Notes: generated by a model not told the origin, from the sequence alone. Shown: positions 1-12,122, numbered from the stretch's first letter. The stretch is 64,000 nt of DNA from Melolontha melolontha (GCA_935421215.2 OW285236.1:157396411-157460410), one strand, 5' to 3'. A program made the numbers and translations.

Positions 1-145
1 TTCCCCTAATATGTAGTCCTCCCACCTTACATCTGCTTATCCATGGCTCTTGGATGAGGAGGATATCTTCAGCCAGCGTCCTTTGACAAAGTGCCGCTGT
101 GGCTGTTTTCTTATGTTGAAGATTTATTTGGAGAATCTTCAACAT
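1..145 (-). CDS. Non-LTR retrotransposon ORF2, N-terminus of endonuclease (runs off window)
   Basis: Starts at the ATG at 145-143 and stays open for 48 codons to the window edge. The protein begins with a LQINLQH-type motif and reaches LIQEPW, the usual N-terminal motifs of the APE-type endonuclease of R1/LOA/Jockey-group non-LTR elements; the Glu of QEPW is the metal-binding residue in that family. The endonuclease nicks target DNA to prime reverse transcription. It overlaps the end of ORF1 (stop near 113-111) by about 35 nt in another frame, a common arrangement in these elements. No defect is visible in the part present, unlike ORF1. Clade beyond 'R1/LOA-like' is not resolved. Confidence 0.8.
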   Translation of the reverse strand, partial: MLKILQINLQHKKTATAALCQRTLAEDILLIQEPWISRCKVGGLHIRG

Positions 146-1261
146 TTTGACCCTTAAAGGTTGATGCCTGAGGTTCTCCTAGAGTACCCTCATCCTGCAT
201 CAGCGGTTTCTGGTCTTTCTTTGTTTCGAGGGTTACAACGCTAGCGCTCTGAAAGCGATAGTAAGGTCTCCAATCAGTCCTCACCAACGTTTCCTCAGAC
301 TAATTGTCAATCCGAAGGCCCACGTGTAGGCCCTTTTCGGAAGACCTGGAACTGAGGGTAATCCATCGGTCCACTTTAAGCCCTGGATTTTGCCTCTCGA
401 GTCTTTTCAAGCCCACTGTCAGATCCTCTTTTCTTAGTCTCTGGCAAAAACGTTAAAACTCGTTGCTGTTTTGGCAGCTCCTCGCTCTTCACGAGTTTCC
501 AAACAGTTTCCTTTTCCAAGTTATCTGTCGTAGTGTTGTACGAGTCTTTATCTGCACAGATGACTCCATAGTAGCCGTCCATAAGACGGGAGGATGCAAA
601 CCTCGGCGCCTTCTGCGCCCTATCTATGACCATCACCAGGGCCTCTTGTATAGCTCCTACATTTCCCTTTCAGTAAGCTAACCGGGTAGTCCTTAGGAAC
701 TATTGCAGCTTTAATACCTTGAAGAGCTGCTTTGTAACTCACGCCCGAAGCAGAAAACTTCATGCGCTTAGTTACTTTATGCTCAGGAGCGCCCCTAGCC
801 GACACGGTTCGCTTAACGGCCCCTGTTGGCTTAGGTTCTCCCTGAGGTTCTTTTTGGGAAAGGGAGAGCCTTATTTTACTCGTATCCACCCCCTGTATCC
901 TCATCTTCATTAATTTCTTTCTTTGTGCCCCGGAAAGATATTTTCTTTCCTTGGGTGCACCCTCTGTTTTCGCAACGTTCTCAGTTTCAGTCCGTTGCGT
1001 TTCAGTATTGTCTTTTGGAGTCTCATCAGTCTCCATTGCCAAGCGAGTCTCTATAGACTCCTTAGGTTTTGGAATCTTTTCAGACTCCATCTTTTTAAAA
1101 ATTTGGTTTTTCTCTTGGTTCATCTGATTCCCACGAGTATGGAAGAAGTATAAGGTCAATGCCCGCAGAGCTTCCGTTACGGGCACAAGGCGTAAATACA
1201 AGCAGGTGCCGCCTAGTGCCCCCAGGGGAACGTTTGAGACCACATATACCCCAGTGGCCAT
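111..1261 (-). pseudogene. Non-LTR retrotransposon ORF1 (DUF4780-like), frameshifted
   Basis: Gag-like first protein of the same element as the ORF2 start at 145. The N-terminal part (1261 to about 680) is charged and Lys/Glu/Thr-rich, with an LSGAQRKKL motif typical of ORF1 proteins in this group. The following region (YKAALQGIKAAIVPKDYP, then MVIDRAQKAPRF and GYYGVICAD) resembles the DUF4780 domain seen in insect retrotransposon proteins. The frame is lost twice between about 680 and 636, and again near 376; readable sequence continues in another frame to a stop at 113-111. The copy is therefore damaged. ORF1 proteins of this kind coat element RNA. Family assignment rests on motif recall. 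Confidence 0.75.
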
Positions 1262-1500
1262 TCAGCTCTAAGCACGTTGCCTTACATCGTAGCTTGGGAG
1301 AGCTGGTCCGCGGTGACAGCTTTCGCTAAGGATTAGAAGGTTTTTAGACCTATTCATCCCGCTTATGTCTGTCACTAATCAGGTCCGCCAAGAGAGACCT
1401 GACCGTCCCCCTATCCGACACCTAGGGACGCGCCTGGTGGGTAGCTCAACCCCCGCGTAAGAGGTCCGCGAACTTTCTTCTTTTTAGTGCGTTAGTGTAG
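1262..1500 (-). other. GC-richer 5' untranslated region of the non-LTR element
   Basis: This stretch immediately upstream of ORF1 is markedly more GC-rich than the surrounding DNA, contains several CpGs and short repeats of GACC/GGTC type, and has no ORF. Position and composition suit the 5' UTR and internal promoter of the element read on the minus strand. No target-site duplication was identified. Confidence 0.5.
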
Positions 1501-3517
1501 GCGTTTCACAATTTTGTCGAATCATCTTGACATTCTTGCCCCGAAAAAATAATCATCTTTAAACTGTTGTTTAAAATTCATCAAATTATATCCTATGTTG
1601 TGATAGATAATGTAATTAATTGATTTTTTTTGTTTTCTTTTTAGATTTTTGGCAACAGTAAATTCGTACAAGTTAATAGTGTTTAAGTGTTGCATTGGGT
1701 TCAGTACAGTGGGACACATTCTGAAAGAATGCTTTCATGTAATATGGGAAATATTCCAACCTATATACATGCCTAAACGTGACCAAAACTGAAGGAAATA
1801 AATTGCCAAAAATTTTGAGAAAAAGATTCACTTCCAACATTATATGGGAGTCTTAGATGGTAAACAAATTTAATAATTTGAATACTTACGTTCTGTTTGT
1901 TTTTCTCCTATCTCCTAACAAGCTTCCTGACAAGATTCAACTAGCTGGAAATATGTGAATACAGGCTGTCGCAATAATGTTTTGACAAGAATCTGGTCCC
2001 GTCAAATATTGAAGACACGACACACGTTTAAGTGTTTTCAGTTTCTGACGACATATTGCGAGTTCGAGTCTATTTGAAGGAATGTAATAGATATTCTAAC
2101 AGCGGAAACACCATGTGCGGAAACAGAACATGTGTTAATAACGTGTCCGTACCTTAATTCTTTTTTATTTGTAACACATGATATAGAGCCTTAATCAGGA
2201 CTGTAATCTGTTGCCGCGCAATAGATTACACTCCTATTAAATATATAAATTTAAGAACTCTTTGTATTTTATATTTGATACAAAAATTTAAATAAGAGTG
2301 GAGTTCTGTAATGCACGTGTATAAAAATTGCCAGTCATACTAAACTCATGTTACTTGACGTATAAGGAGAAAATGGGAGTAGAAAAAGGAATAACCTGAA
2401 AAGGGCAACGAATATTTTATAAACTTATCGTCAAAATCTCACGCATGAAATTTTAAATTTCATTTCATTGTTGTACAATGATCGTGGCTTTTTCTTTTTT
2501 TCATTATTATAAGTTTGACACACATTCATCTCACAATGAAAGCATATTCAATGAATACGTTTAAATATCGCGTTGACCTTGAGAGTAAAAGTGAAATGAC
2601 GTATATACGTCGAATGAAAGATGGAGCAATTCACTTTATCACTTTAAGTGTAAAATACATTTTGTTTGCGAAAACGTCGATAAGTAGCTGTTTTACTGTT
2701 AATAAGTTATGTTATTTATTTTTTATTTGTTTCAGATTTAGTATGAAAAAGATGTCATAAGAAACGTGTATTTTATACCTACTATTCTGCTACTTAAATT
2801 TTTTTTCTTAATAAATTTGAATTATCTCATTTAAAAGTTCAGAGTTTTATTTTTATATGAAATAGCTGGTCACATTGGCACTATCCCAGAATTATTATTT
2901 GTTTTACTTATTATAATATTATATATATTATATATATTATAATATTACTTATATTTTCTTTAAAAATATCAAAGTGAGTGATGTAGAAAGATGTAGAAAG
3001 AACTTCAGCTGAGATATTATAACAAAGACAAATTAACTCGTAGCATTATAATAAACACATTGTTTATGTAGAATATTTGTTAAATGCTTAAATGTTCGTC
3101 CTTTAAAGGTTATTCTCTCCGCTAATACTTATTCTCAGAAAATACGCAACGACAAAAGTTGAGGCCCTCGCAGGATATATTTACGGCAAACCTAAAATTG
3201 TCAACGCAAAAAATTAAGATCTTTGCCAAGAGGTACACTCTAAGTCTATTATCAACATTTTTACATTTTAACCGACATCTGGTTGCGTGCGAACAGTGAG
3301 CTTGGTAAATTATTTTGCAACGATTTTCATATATATATATCTACGCGATCGAGATCCTCATAATCCCAATAGTCATTGATTTAGTATTCTGTCATTTCAA
3401 ATAATTATTCCGAATAATGGTGTTGAAGAAATGTATGTGTCTGTTTCTGCTGGAAATAACAGTTTTATAATAGGAGCGGTTTACATTTCGGCGTTGCCTA
3501 ATTATTTTGTTCCGTAT
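1501..3517. other. AT-rich DNA without recognisable genes
   Basis: Contains only short open frames with no recognisable motifs (for example 81 codons at 2515-2760) and a small AT dinucleotide patch near 2915-2945. Nothing can be named. Confidence 0.6.
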
Positions 3518-3521
3518 TTAA

Positions 3522-3531
3522 CCCTTAAGTA
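3522..3531. repeat. piggyBac 1 left terminal inverted repeat
   Basis: CCCTTAAGTA directly inside TTAA, identical in inverse to 7725-7734. Confidence 0.9.
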
Positions 3532-3599
3532 CTCGCAAGGGGCACTACATGCTCCGTTCTCAGTAAAACATCTTCATGGGTCTTTGAATTTTTGTTCTG

Positions 3600-5276
3600 T
3601 GGTCGAAGTTGCCTCCACTTCCACTCCGTTGTTTCGTATTTCCCAGGGTTGTGGCGTGTTTGAGTCTGATTTAATCGTTGGTTGTTGTGTTTTTTGTGCG
3701 GTCCTGTGTGTATTGTGTTTGTGTAAAGTCTGTGTGTCAGTCGCTTTTTTGCGTTTAAGTCAAATGTGTTCGTTTAGGTCATCATCTCATTTTTTTTTTT
3801 TTTGAGTTTCAGTTGTGTGTTTGTTTAATGTTTGTTATTGTAGAGTGTTATTATTGTCTGTGTTTGTGTTACGAAGTATTGTATTTGTTCTTTTGTTGCG
3901 TTTGTCGAGTGTAGTGTTATTATCATATTGCCTAAGGCAAGTGCTAGTTCGTCAACTGTGTTAAGTGTCGTGTCTTTTTGTCTTTGTGTCCATGGATTTG
4001 TTGTTGGGGGTGGTGCTGGTATGTATTTAGGTTGAGGTGTGGTTTTGTTTGTAGGATTGTTTGGATTGTTGGTACAGTTTATGAAAGTGGATAGGTGAGG
4101 GCCACCGCAGTTTGCACACTTTGGTGGGGTTGTCCTCGTCTTTGTACATAGATGTGTAGAATGTTCGTCTCCGCATTTCATGCACTTGTAGTTAATGTTG
4201 CAGTTTCGTTGGTGATGTCCGAAAGTCTGGCATTTATGACATTGTATAATGTCTGTCCGTTTGTTTAGTTGTTCAATTTTGATTGTAAGTCCGCAGCAGT
4301 CGCGTAAGTTATAGATTGACTTGTACTGTTTCGTTAATTCGATTAGTACAAGAGGTGCAGGTATTCCATGTTTGCCGTTCATCCGTTTAAATTTTATGGT
4401 CGGGTAACCTTGGTCTGTCAAGTCGTCTGTAATGTCCGTTTCAGTGATAAAGGTAGGAATGCCACGAATAACTACCCTTAGTGTCTTTTCGCTTATTAGT
4501 TGAAATGTGTAGTATTGTATCTGTTCGTTGTCTAGTGTTTGTTTAAGTGTACGGTAGTCATTGTCAGTTGTCGGTTCGATGTGTATCCTGGTTTCACCAG
4601 TTTGTTTTCTACAGTGTTAATGTTGTTTGATTTAATTAGGTGTCGTATGTGTGTCCATTTGTCTTTTTCGATTACTATTATTGGTGCAATTTTGTGTGGT
4701 TTTTGTGTTTTAGTTGTTGTGTTATGTGTGCTGTTGGTTTTGTCACTTACCCTGGGCGAGCTAGTTGATGTTGAAGGCTGTGGAGTGAATTCGGAAGTTT
4801 CTTCTTCCATTTTTTCTTCAGTTTTGTTTTCGAGGACGTCGTAAGAATTTTTAGTTTCGATAGGTGAGGTTGTTTCGTCTATTTTTGGCTTCTTCGTGAA
4901 TTTCGGGTATATAAAGTCTTCTGCGATTATGATTTCAGTTTGCATCTTGTTCTGTGTTCGGTGGTGTTTTTTTTTCTTCTTTGAGCGGTTCGGTGTTTTT
5001 TTCTGGAATCCTGACTTGTATTTTGGGCTGGTTTGGATCTACCATAAATATGTTTGGCGATGTCCGTAGAATGTGCTGGATATCTCGTTCATTGAATGTT
5101 CGGTCGATTATCTCGAGTGTCTCTTCTTTTAATTCCTGTGACCAGAGGATCGAGGTGTTTGGATTTAATATTAATTTTGTTAAAGTAACAATTCGGCCGG
5201 CCATTGCTTCCGGCTTCGTATGACGGTAGAAAGTCGTATGTTCTCTCAGCTGGTGTACTGCTCGAACAGACGACAC
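3600..5276 (-). pseudogene. Jockey-clade ORF1 (gag-like, zinc knuckles), frameshifted
   Basis: Read on the minus strand, three overlapping frames (5276-4935, 4945-4532, about 4560-3825) make one broken gag-like protein. The last frame contains a region resembling the PRE_C2HC domain (RVVIRGIP) followed by three Cys knuckles: CHKCQTFGHHQRNC, CMKCGDEHSTHLC and CANCGGPHLSTFINC. This order is characteristic of Jockey-type non-LTR ORF1 proteins, which bind element RNA. Threonine/asparagine-rich sequence continues in other frames to about 3600 past a run of T at 3790-3804. No ORF2 follows, so the copy is truncated. It lies between the left end and the transposase of piggyBac 1 and was probably inserted there. 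I found no clear target duplication. Confidence 0.8.
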
Positions 5277-5477
5277 AGTGAAAATGTTGTCAGTAAAACA
5301 GGAATTTACTCGCTTATATAGATAGGAGTAGCCGGATGCGCCTACCTAACCTAAGGCTAGGGTGTCGTCATTCTGTACTAGCGTTTATGGTTAGTTGGAA
5401 TCAGTGTGTTGTGAGATATGGACGTTAATACAAAAGCATGTTCCAGCGGTGCATAACGTGCTCCGGCGCGACCACTT

Positions 5478-7372
5478 ATGTAAGTAATTTCTTTTTTCGA
5501 TTATTAGTCAATTATTTGTTATCAAGGTATTTTATAGATAATATTATACATTTTTAACGATTTGATTTTATTTATAAAGGTTGTTTTATAGTTATAATAA
5601 TCAATAACTGTTACTTTCAGGGTGCCACAAAATCCAAAGAAATTGACAGATTCAGAAGTTGCTCACTATTTGGAAAATGACGACGATGACATGGATATTC
5701 CTTCTGAAAGGGAGAGTGACACCTATTGTGCTGAATCTGAGGAGTCTGAAGAAGAAATAATTCATGAGAGTGAACTTGATAGTGACTCAGAACAAAGTGA
5801 GGTAGAACATAACGACGAAAGTATGGAGGACCAAGACTTTTTTGTTGGAAGAGATAAACAAACTAAATGGTATAAAAATCCAATTATTTCTAAGTTTAGT
5901 AAAACTGCAACTCGAAACATCATCAAAATTCTACCTGTGCCAACACACCTTGCAAGAGATATCCCTGATGAATGTACAGCCTTTAATAAATTTATAGATA
6001 TGCAAATGATTGATGAAATTCTAATGTATACTAACCTATACATTAGAAATCACCAAACTCCCAAATATGGAAGAGAAAGAGACGCCAAGACAGTGACAAG
6101 AGCTGAACTACTGACATTTTTGGCTTACTTTATCTCTCTGGGGTTAAAAAGGCAAATCATACTAACTTTAAAGAGTTATGGACAGACGATGGAGCTGGCA
6201 TCGAAATTTTTCGCGGCTGTATGAGATACAAAAGATTTTTATTTCTCTTGGGTAGCATTAGGTTCGATGACAAGGAAATAAGATCTGAAAGACGAAAAGT
6301 AGATAAATTAGCACCAATATGGTCTATTTTAGATACTTTTGTAGCTAACTGCAAAAAGAACTATTCGGTTGGGGAATTTATAACCATCGACGAGAAATTA
6401 GAACCATTTCGAGGCCGTTGTAGCTTTATACAATATATACTGAATAAACCGGCAAAATATGGTATTAAGATTTTTGCAATGTGTGATTCAAAAACATTTT
6501 ATACCCAAAATCTGGAAGTTTACTGCGGCAAACAACAAAATGGACCTTATGCAGAACAAAATACACCAACAGATATCGTGCATAGATTATTAGAACCAGT
6601 CAAAGGAAAAAATCGCAACTTGACATGCGATAATTGGTACACTAGTATACCACTTGCTGAAACTCTTTTGAAGGACAACATCACACTGGTAGTCACTTTA
6701 AAAAAAAACAAAAGGTAAATTCCCCCGGAATTTTTACCAAATAAAAATAAGGCCGTCAAAAGCTCGATGTTTGGATTTCAAAAAGATATTACAATGGTAT
6801 CCCATGCCACGAAAAAGAATAAAGGAGTTATACTAATTTCCACAATGCATAGCGACTTTTCCATAGACAAAGAATCAAATAAACCGGAAATAATACATTT
6901 TTACAACTCAACAAAAGGAGGAATTGATACAGTCGATCAATTGTGTAACTCATATTCTGTTTCAAGGAGAACTAGAAGGTGGCCATTAGCTATATTTTTT
7001 TCACTGCTAAATATAGCAGGAATGAATACTCAAATTATTTATAATGCCTCTCATCCTGATTCACTACAAACAAGGAGAGTCTTTTTGAAATCTTTGTCGT
7101 TGAATTTGATGAAATTACATCTAAGGGAACGAGCCACAATTATGGCGTTGCCAACGAACATAAAATCCATTCTGTCAAAATATACGGTCACAGAAGAAGT
7201 CCAAGAAGTTATCCCAGAAGAAAAAAGTAGAGGTCGTTGTTGTTTTTGTCCGAAAGCAAAAAGAATAAACACGACAATAACATGTAGCACTTGTAGAAAA
7301 TTTGCGTGTAAGAAACATATTCTCATCAAGTATACTTGCCAAAATTGCTCACAAGAAATCGATGAAGATTAG
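5478..7372 (+). pseudogene. piggyBac transposase, one frameshift and one stop
   Basis: An acidic N-terminal region (5622 to about 5850) is followed by the piggyBac catalytic core. The three expected aspartates are visible in TIDEKL (about 6390), TCDNWYTS (about 6625) and GGIDTVDQ (about 6925). A C-terminal Cys/His cluster (CCFCPK, TCSTCRKFACKKH, CQNC) is the family's DNA-binding finger. Only two lesions are visible: a one-base loss in an A-run near 6148, and TAA at 6716-6718 where relatives have Glu in KREIPPEF. The start codon appears to be split by an intron (5480-5620): AT at 5478-5479 joins G at 5621. The enzyme excises and inserts DNA at TTAA. Near-intactness suggests recent inactivation or sequence error. 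Confidence 0.9.
5480..5620 (+). other. Putative 5' intron of piggyBac 1 transposase
   Basis: Begins GTAAGTAA at 5480 and ends with a pyrimidine-rich ACTTTCAG at 5620. Removing it joins ..CACTTAT to GGTGCC.., creating ATG GTG CCA in the transposase frame. Without splicing no ATG lies at the start of the conserved N-terminus; the first codon there is GTG at 5622. Confidence 0.65.
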
Positions 7373-7724
7373 AATGGTTCTTAGTTTTTTAAATAAATTT
7401 TTGTTGTATTTCTGGAAATTTGACTTCTTTTTAATGTTTTTATTCTTTTCAGTGTATTTATTTTCCTTTTACTTTGTTTCATAGTTTGTAAGAAATTAGA
7501 TTTCTTTTCCTTATTTCTGTATCCTATATTTTAAAATACATATACATATTTCCTATTATGTTTTTTTTGTGTATTACACACAATTTATATATTTTAGACA
7601 TATACTAAATAAACACAAATACAAATTATATTACTTTTACATTTTTAATAGTTTTACAGCACTTTAAAAGTTAGGTGCACAAAGTGCTCCTTGCGACTAC
7701 TTACGTAAAAAAAGCCGGCGCGCC

Positions 7725-7734
7725 TACTTAAGGG
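7725..7734. repeat. piggyBac 1 right terminal inverted repeat
   Basis: TACTTAAGGG directly before TTAA, the inverse of 3522-3531. Confidence 0.9.
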
Positions 7735-7738
7735 TTAA

Positions 7739-8346
7739 GCTTTGTTAGCTGCATTAATTTTGTAATAGATCACTTTTGTATGCTTTGGAATAACATAATT
7801 CCGCCCATTTTTACCAGTTTCTGTACACCGCTATCGCCAAGTTTATTATCAAATGTTACATTAATTCTAACAAATATCCTAAACAGTATTTATTTAAATA
7901 AGCTATATTTAGCTCTTCATTGTTCTTTTTATTATTTATTATAAATAAGAAGTAAGAATGTGTGATAAATAGCGAAAATTCGGGGCAATTAGCTAAATTA
8001 AATAATGAAAATATCGTATTTCACCGGATTGCTTTGACCAATTAGGATTCAATTATAATTTAAGCGGGTGGAAATCTTAAATCGTGATTGGTTAAAACAA
8101 TCAGAAACCGTTTGAAACTGTCTGCTCGAATAAATTTTGTATATCTATGTAACTCTACATTGTATAATATATATTGGTATTTGTTTAAACTTTTAAATAT
8201 TTAAAAATTGATTTGGTGTAAAATAAATTTGAAATTCACCTAAAACTTGTTAGTAGTCTATTTCATAAAAACTCAGTACATTTAACTAATATTCGCATTG
8301 AATTCATCTGCCCCATCAACAACGACGTCTAATCGATTTTGCTTTA
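7739..8346. other. AT-rich DNA without recognisable genes
   Basis: No ORF with recognisable motifs. It separates the right end of piggyBac 1 from the hAT remnant. Confidence 0.6.
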
Positions 8347-9800
8347 TAATATCGTTTTTCAAACTGGGAGCGCGGTGATATTAAAGGGGGTTACGAAACA
8401 GTCTAAACAATAACGAAAAATTACATTACGAGAAAAAAATCATTTATTCCAAACATTTTACTTACAGTAAGTACACATGTAAAGAAAAGAAATTAATGTG
8501 ATGGTTGCATTTGTTTTTCATTTAAACGTTTCTCCATACGTGGATCTACTTTAGAAACACACGAAAGCAAATTGTTTTCGAGTGATAAGAGACGATTCCT
8601 GGATTTAGATTTTACCGCAACCATAGACGAAAAACTCTTTTCACAGAGATAAGACGTGGCGAAAGGGATTAATATTTTCACTGCTTCTGTGACTAAATTT
8701 CCATATTCATTTCGATGAGCAAGCCAAAACTTGTTTAAATCTTAAGATAGAAATTGTAGTTGTAATGTTTTGTCGCTGGTCGCTGGGTTTGAACTGGTTG
8801 TTAATTTTAACTGGTAACTTAGCAGCAGCAACAACGTTTTCACTAAACGGATTCAGTCCAATCTCTTCAAGAAATCATTTTTATTTTCTGGGAAACTGAG
8901 TAAATACTCCGTCAAGTGAGTTTTTGGCTCACGCAAATGCATCTTCATGCAATCCAAACTATGGTAAATAATAGTGTCTTATTCATTCAAATTTTTTTCA
9001 ATATAACCCGTAGTGAGTCGAAACATATCCAAATTTTTTCTTTCAAGGCGAATAATCCAGATATCAAGCTTCTTAATGAAAATATTTTTATCACGTCCTT
9101 GTAAATTCACACTCAAGTCTTTAATTGCGAAAATACATCAGCTAAGTAAGGCAAGAACAACGTACATTCATTATTCTGTAAAAACAATGAGAATGGCGTT
9201 TGTTTGTACTGGAATAATATTATTAATTCATCTCACAATTCTAATACCCGGGTTAATAGTTTCCCTCGCGATAACCATCTAACTCCTGTATGGAAAAGAA
9301 GAAATTTTTTATTTTCGGCCATTTTACCGCATAGTTTAATAAATAGCATGTTCTGTAACGGTCAGCTTTTAATAAAATTAAGCATTTGACGGCTTCACAA
9401 TGAATTTGGTAGAGATTTTCCGACATGTTTTTTTGTGACAAGAGCATGGCTGTGCAGGAAGCAGTTCTTCCATTCCGCCCTTGGTATAAGACGATCTTTT
9501 ATTATTATTTTCATTAATCCACTGTTCTTTCCTGTTATCGCCTTTGCACGATCACTACATACTGCAATATATTTTGTTCAATCTATGTTAGTTAGTTTCT
9601 TGCAGCTTCATAAAAACAAAAACATTAAAAAGACATTGTCGTGTTACATGACCCGGTACTGGTCTGCAAAACAACATATTTTCATTGATTGAGGGGGCCC
9701 TATCACATTGACACCTCACAAAAGATAAGAACTGAGACATGTTTATCCTTAGCCTTAAAGTTTTACCATTTAAGTTAGTTTTAGTTTCCTTCAAATATTT
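8347..9800 (-). pseudogene. hAT transposase remnant, Buster/ZBED5-like
   Basis: Minus-strand fragments in different frames line up with the vertebrate/insect ZBED5-SCAND3 type of hAT transposase. Near 9790-9590 is a FLSFVRCQ...NMLFCRPVPG segment; near 9540-9260 are GLMKIIIKDRLI, CFLHSHALVTKKH and FHTGVRWLSRGKLLTRV, the last being a hallmark; 8720-8493 holds FWLAHRNEYGNL then FATSYLCEKSFSSM and KSKSRNRL, the C-terminal dimerisation region. The C-terminal 62 codons are intact but the rest carries many stops and shifts. A TTTTTCAAACTGGGAGCGCGG stretch near 8353 resembles the end of such elements, so one terminus may be close to 8347. The other end was not found. Confidence 0.8.
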
Positions 9801-11219
9801 GAAGAAGCCACTGTGTGCGAATTAATTAATACGTAATGCACAATAATTGAAAAATAAAATATATTAGTGAAAATAGCTGTTTATTACTAATGTATACCCA
9901 TTCTTAAACTTACAATTATATTTTCTCTTCATTTTTGTAATTGCCGAGAATAAGTCAATTACAAGTGCTTATTTCACAATAACTAACAGCACGTTAACTT
10001 TACTTAAACTCCAACGTGTCGGTTTCTGTTCATATTTGTTATGTTACATACCCGTATCATTGTTGTGTTTTATATAACACAGGTTTCCAATAAACAACTG
10101 CACAGGATTTTTATAATGTTCTTTATAGACTTTTACTCAAAAAACAAACCGAGAAGAATACTCGAAAAATTCTATCTGGTGAGGTTTTCTTACAAAACTC
10201 GTGTTTGTAGTTTCATTTAGAGTGAAACGCCCGGTTAAATCGAAATCTGGTATCCCATGTTACGATATTTCGTTAAGGGACCCTTTTAGATTCTTTTTAG
10301 AGTTTTGCATGCTTGTTAGACTTCTTAAGCCGTTGTAAGCCGGCTTAATGTGTTTCGTCGAGGGAGCGTGCGCGTGAGATTTTTCGGCGTGTGTGGGGAA
10401 AAGAAAAGGTGGAGACCGATAGCCTTCAGTCTCTGATGTGCTTTGCGTTTTGAATTAAGTTGAATCTGGTCCATAGTCGAGGGCTTTCTTTATTTTTGTG
10501 ATTTTGAGCTATCGTCTATGTTAATTACGAGTTTTAATCGCTCAATTTGGTTGATATGACTTTGATCTGGTAGCCTAATTGGTATCAGTTATTTTCTCTT
10601 GGTACTTAATTGTTAATTTATATAGATACTGTAATACCTATCTGTTCACACTTGCGAAGGAGTAAACCTTTCCTAATAAATTTGGTAGTAAGGACATTTA
10701 AGTGAGTATTTTCTTTTGAAGCTCCCTCGTTAATCGAAGGGTTACCGAAGCCAGATCTCTCAAAATTTATTTTTGCTGTTACGTGTAGCACCAATTCTTG
10801 ATTTTAAAAATATATATTAGATATATATGTATTAGAGTAAGACTTAAGATAAATACAAAGCAAAAATGAGTGGAATGGAGGGGGGGTCTGTTGAAGGGTG
10901 GTAGGGCAAGAGTAATATTGGCGGTGTGAGGAAGTTCAGGTTGATCATGCCCTAATCGGTTTAATTTGTTTACAGCAAAGAAGTGAGCAGTCTTACTGGC
11001 TGGGTTGAGCATGTTTCTACATGTATGGCAGAGTATTAAGGATTAGTATAAATAAGCGTATCGTCAGATTTGATCATGTTTCAACATGATAAATAAGTTC
11101 AGCATCTTGGTTGGTGTATAAGCAACACTCAAACGTGACTGTCGTCGTATCTTTAGTTAATTCTGTTTTGTTTATGGCGAATACACAGTTAAAAGCCAGC
11201 AAAGAAACATAAGTTATTT
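9801..11219. other. Unassigned DNA, with a GC-richer stretch near 10230-10560
   Basis: No recognisable coding motif. The 10230-10560 part has more G and C than the flanks and could be a decayed LTR or UTR, but I see neither ends nor primer-binding site. Confidence 0.4.
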
Positions 11220-11413
11220 CATGAAAAAAATGTATTTTGCTTACTACAAATTGAAACTTGGGCATCAGGACAAAGCCAGGGCTAAAAACCACTGATTTTC
11301 GTTTTGGCATTCCTACGATGTGGCGTGAACAGCAAAACAACACTACTGACTGCTATTTCTGTTCGGTAGACGTGAAAGGTTTCAATACAGAAAATAAAAA
11401 CAAACTATCTTAC

Positions 11414-11690
11414 AAAGGTATTTTTAATAATATAAAATATTATTAAAAATCTGGTGTGAAGAACACCTGTAATGTGGCGATGTGGTTCTTTTTTGTGAAT
11501 GTGTCTGAAGATATCCTTTCTCCAGCAGGGGCGTACCGATGTTCGGACACTTTCACAAAAATATTAATAGTGAACCTGTATTTGTGTTCTTCACACCAGA
11601 TTTTTAATAATATTTTATTTTATTAAAAATACCTTTGTATTATACAAAACTGGTGGGATTTACCTACTCATGTATGTTTCAATTATTCTG
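11414..11690. mobile_element. Short non-coding element with 12-bp target duplication (copy 1)
   Basis: Flanked by AAACTATCTTAC at 11402-11413 and 11691-11702, and it interrupts the unknown-family pseudogene. It contains a hairpin-forming pair (about 11414-11468 against 11584-11640, ending GTGAAGAACAC / GTGTTCTTCAC). Its last ~57 bp (TACAAAACTGGTGGGATTTA.. to ..TTCTG) recur in a second copy at 30321-30421, also with a 12-bp duplication. No ORF. Confidence 0.75.
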
Positions 11691-11879
11691 AAACTATCTT
11701 ACTTAAATCTTAATTCAGCTATTCATCCAGTGCTTCATAGCTTCGAAATATCAGTACCCACCTTCCAGTTTGGATGATATCCTGAGTGATTTCTAGGATG
11801 GAAACACATTACCTCCCCAGGACGAATCTAGTTCAGATTTTGATCAAGGACCCTAACTTTTTTATCAATGACCTGGTTA

Positions 11880-12053
11880 CAGCGTGCAAATCAATTGCAT
11901 TTTCGCGAAGTTATGTGAATGAAATAAATACTTTCTACATATAAGGCGCTAATTAATCGAATTTTTTGCTGGAAAAAATTCACCCTTATACAGGATTCGA
12001 ACCTGCGTCCTCTAGTTTGCCGGGCCATGCTCTTAACCCTTGAGCTATTAAGG

Positions 12054-12120
<67 letters not shown>

Positions 12121-12122
12121 TC
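11880..12122 (-). mobile_element. tRNA-derived SINE with 10-bp target duplication
   Basis: Bounded by GACCTGGTTA at 11870-11879 and 12123-12132, inside the unknown-family pseudogene. On the minus strand, 12054-11981 folds partly as a tRNA: 7-bp acceptor with one mismatch, D stem GCTC/GAGC, and T arm with a perfect B-box GGTTCGAATCC (12003-11993). The anticodon stem does not pair and position 33 is not U, so this is a SINE head rather than a working tRNA gene. A (TA)n array lies at one end. Confidence 0.7.
12056..12120. repeat. (TA)n microsatellite
   Basis: About 65 bp of alternating AT with one G interruption, at the edge of the SINE. Confidence 0.95.

Larger units (their letters stand above)
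3518..7738 (+). mobile_element. piggyBac-type transposon 1 with perfect ends
   Basis: Both ends carry the piggyBac target duplication TTAA (3518-3521 and 7735-7738) followed by a perfect 10-bp inverted repeat CCCTTAAGTA (3522-3531, and inverted at 7725-7734). Inside lies a second, imperfect inverted block: AGTACTCGCAAGGGGCACT near 3528-3546 against AGTAGTCGCAAGGAGCACT on the other strand near 7682-7705. A related motif recurs near 5452-5487. The transposase lies at 5478-7372 and a Jockey-type ORF1 is nested in the 5' part. The perfect ends and few coding lesions suggest a fairly young insertion. Confidence 0.9.

Noticed and set aside
2515..2760. 81-codon plus-strand ORF
   Set aside because: No motif, AT-rich codons, no neighbours; chance ORF.
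3431..3805. 124-codon plus-strand ORF
   Set aside because: It runs across the left end of piggyBac 1 and the complement of a Jockey ORF1; Cys-rich only because the opposite strand is Thr/Asn-rich.
11981..12054. Minus-strand tRNA gene
   Set aside because: Anticodon stem does not pair, U33 is absent, and target duplications mark it as a SINE head.
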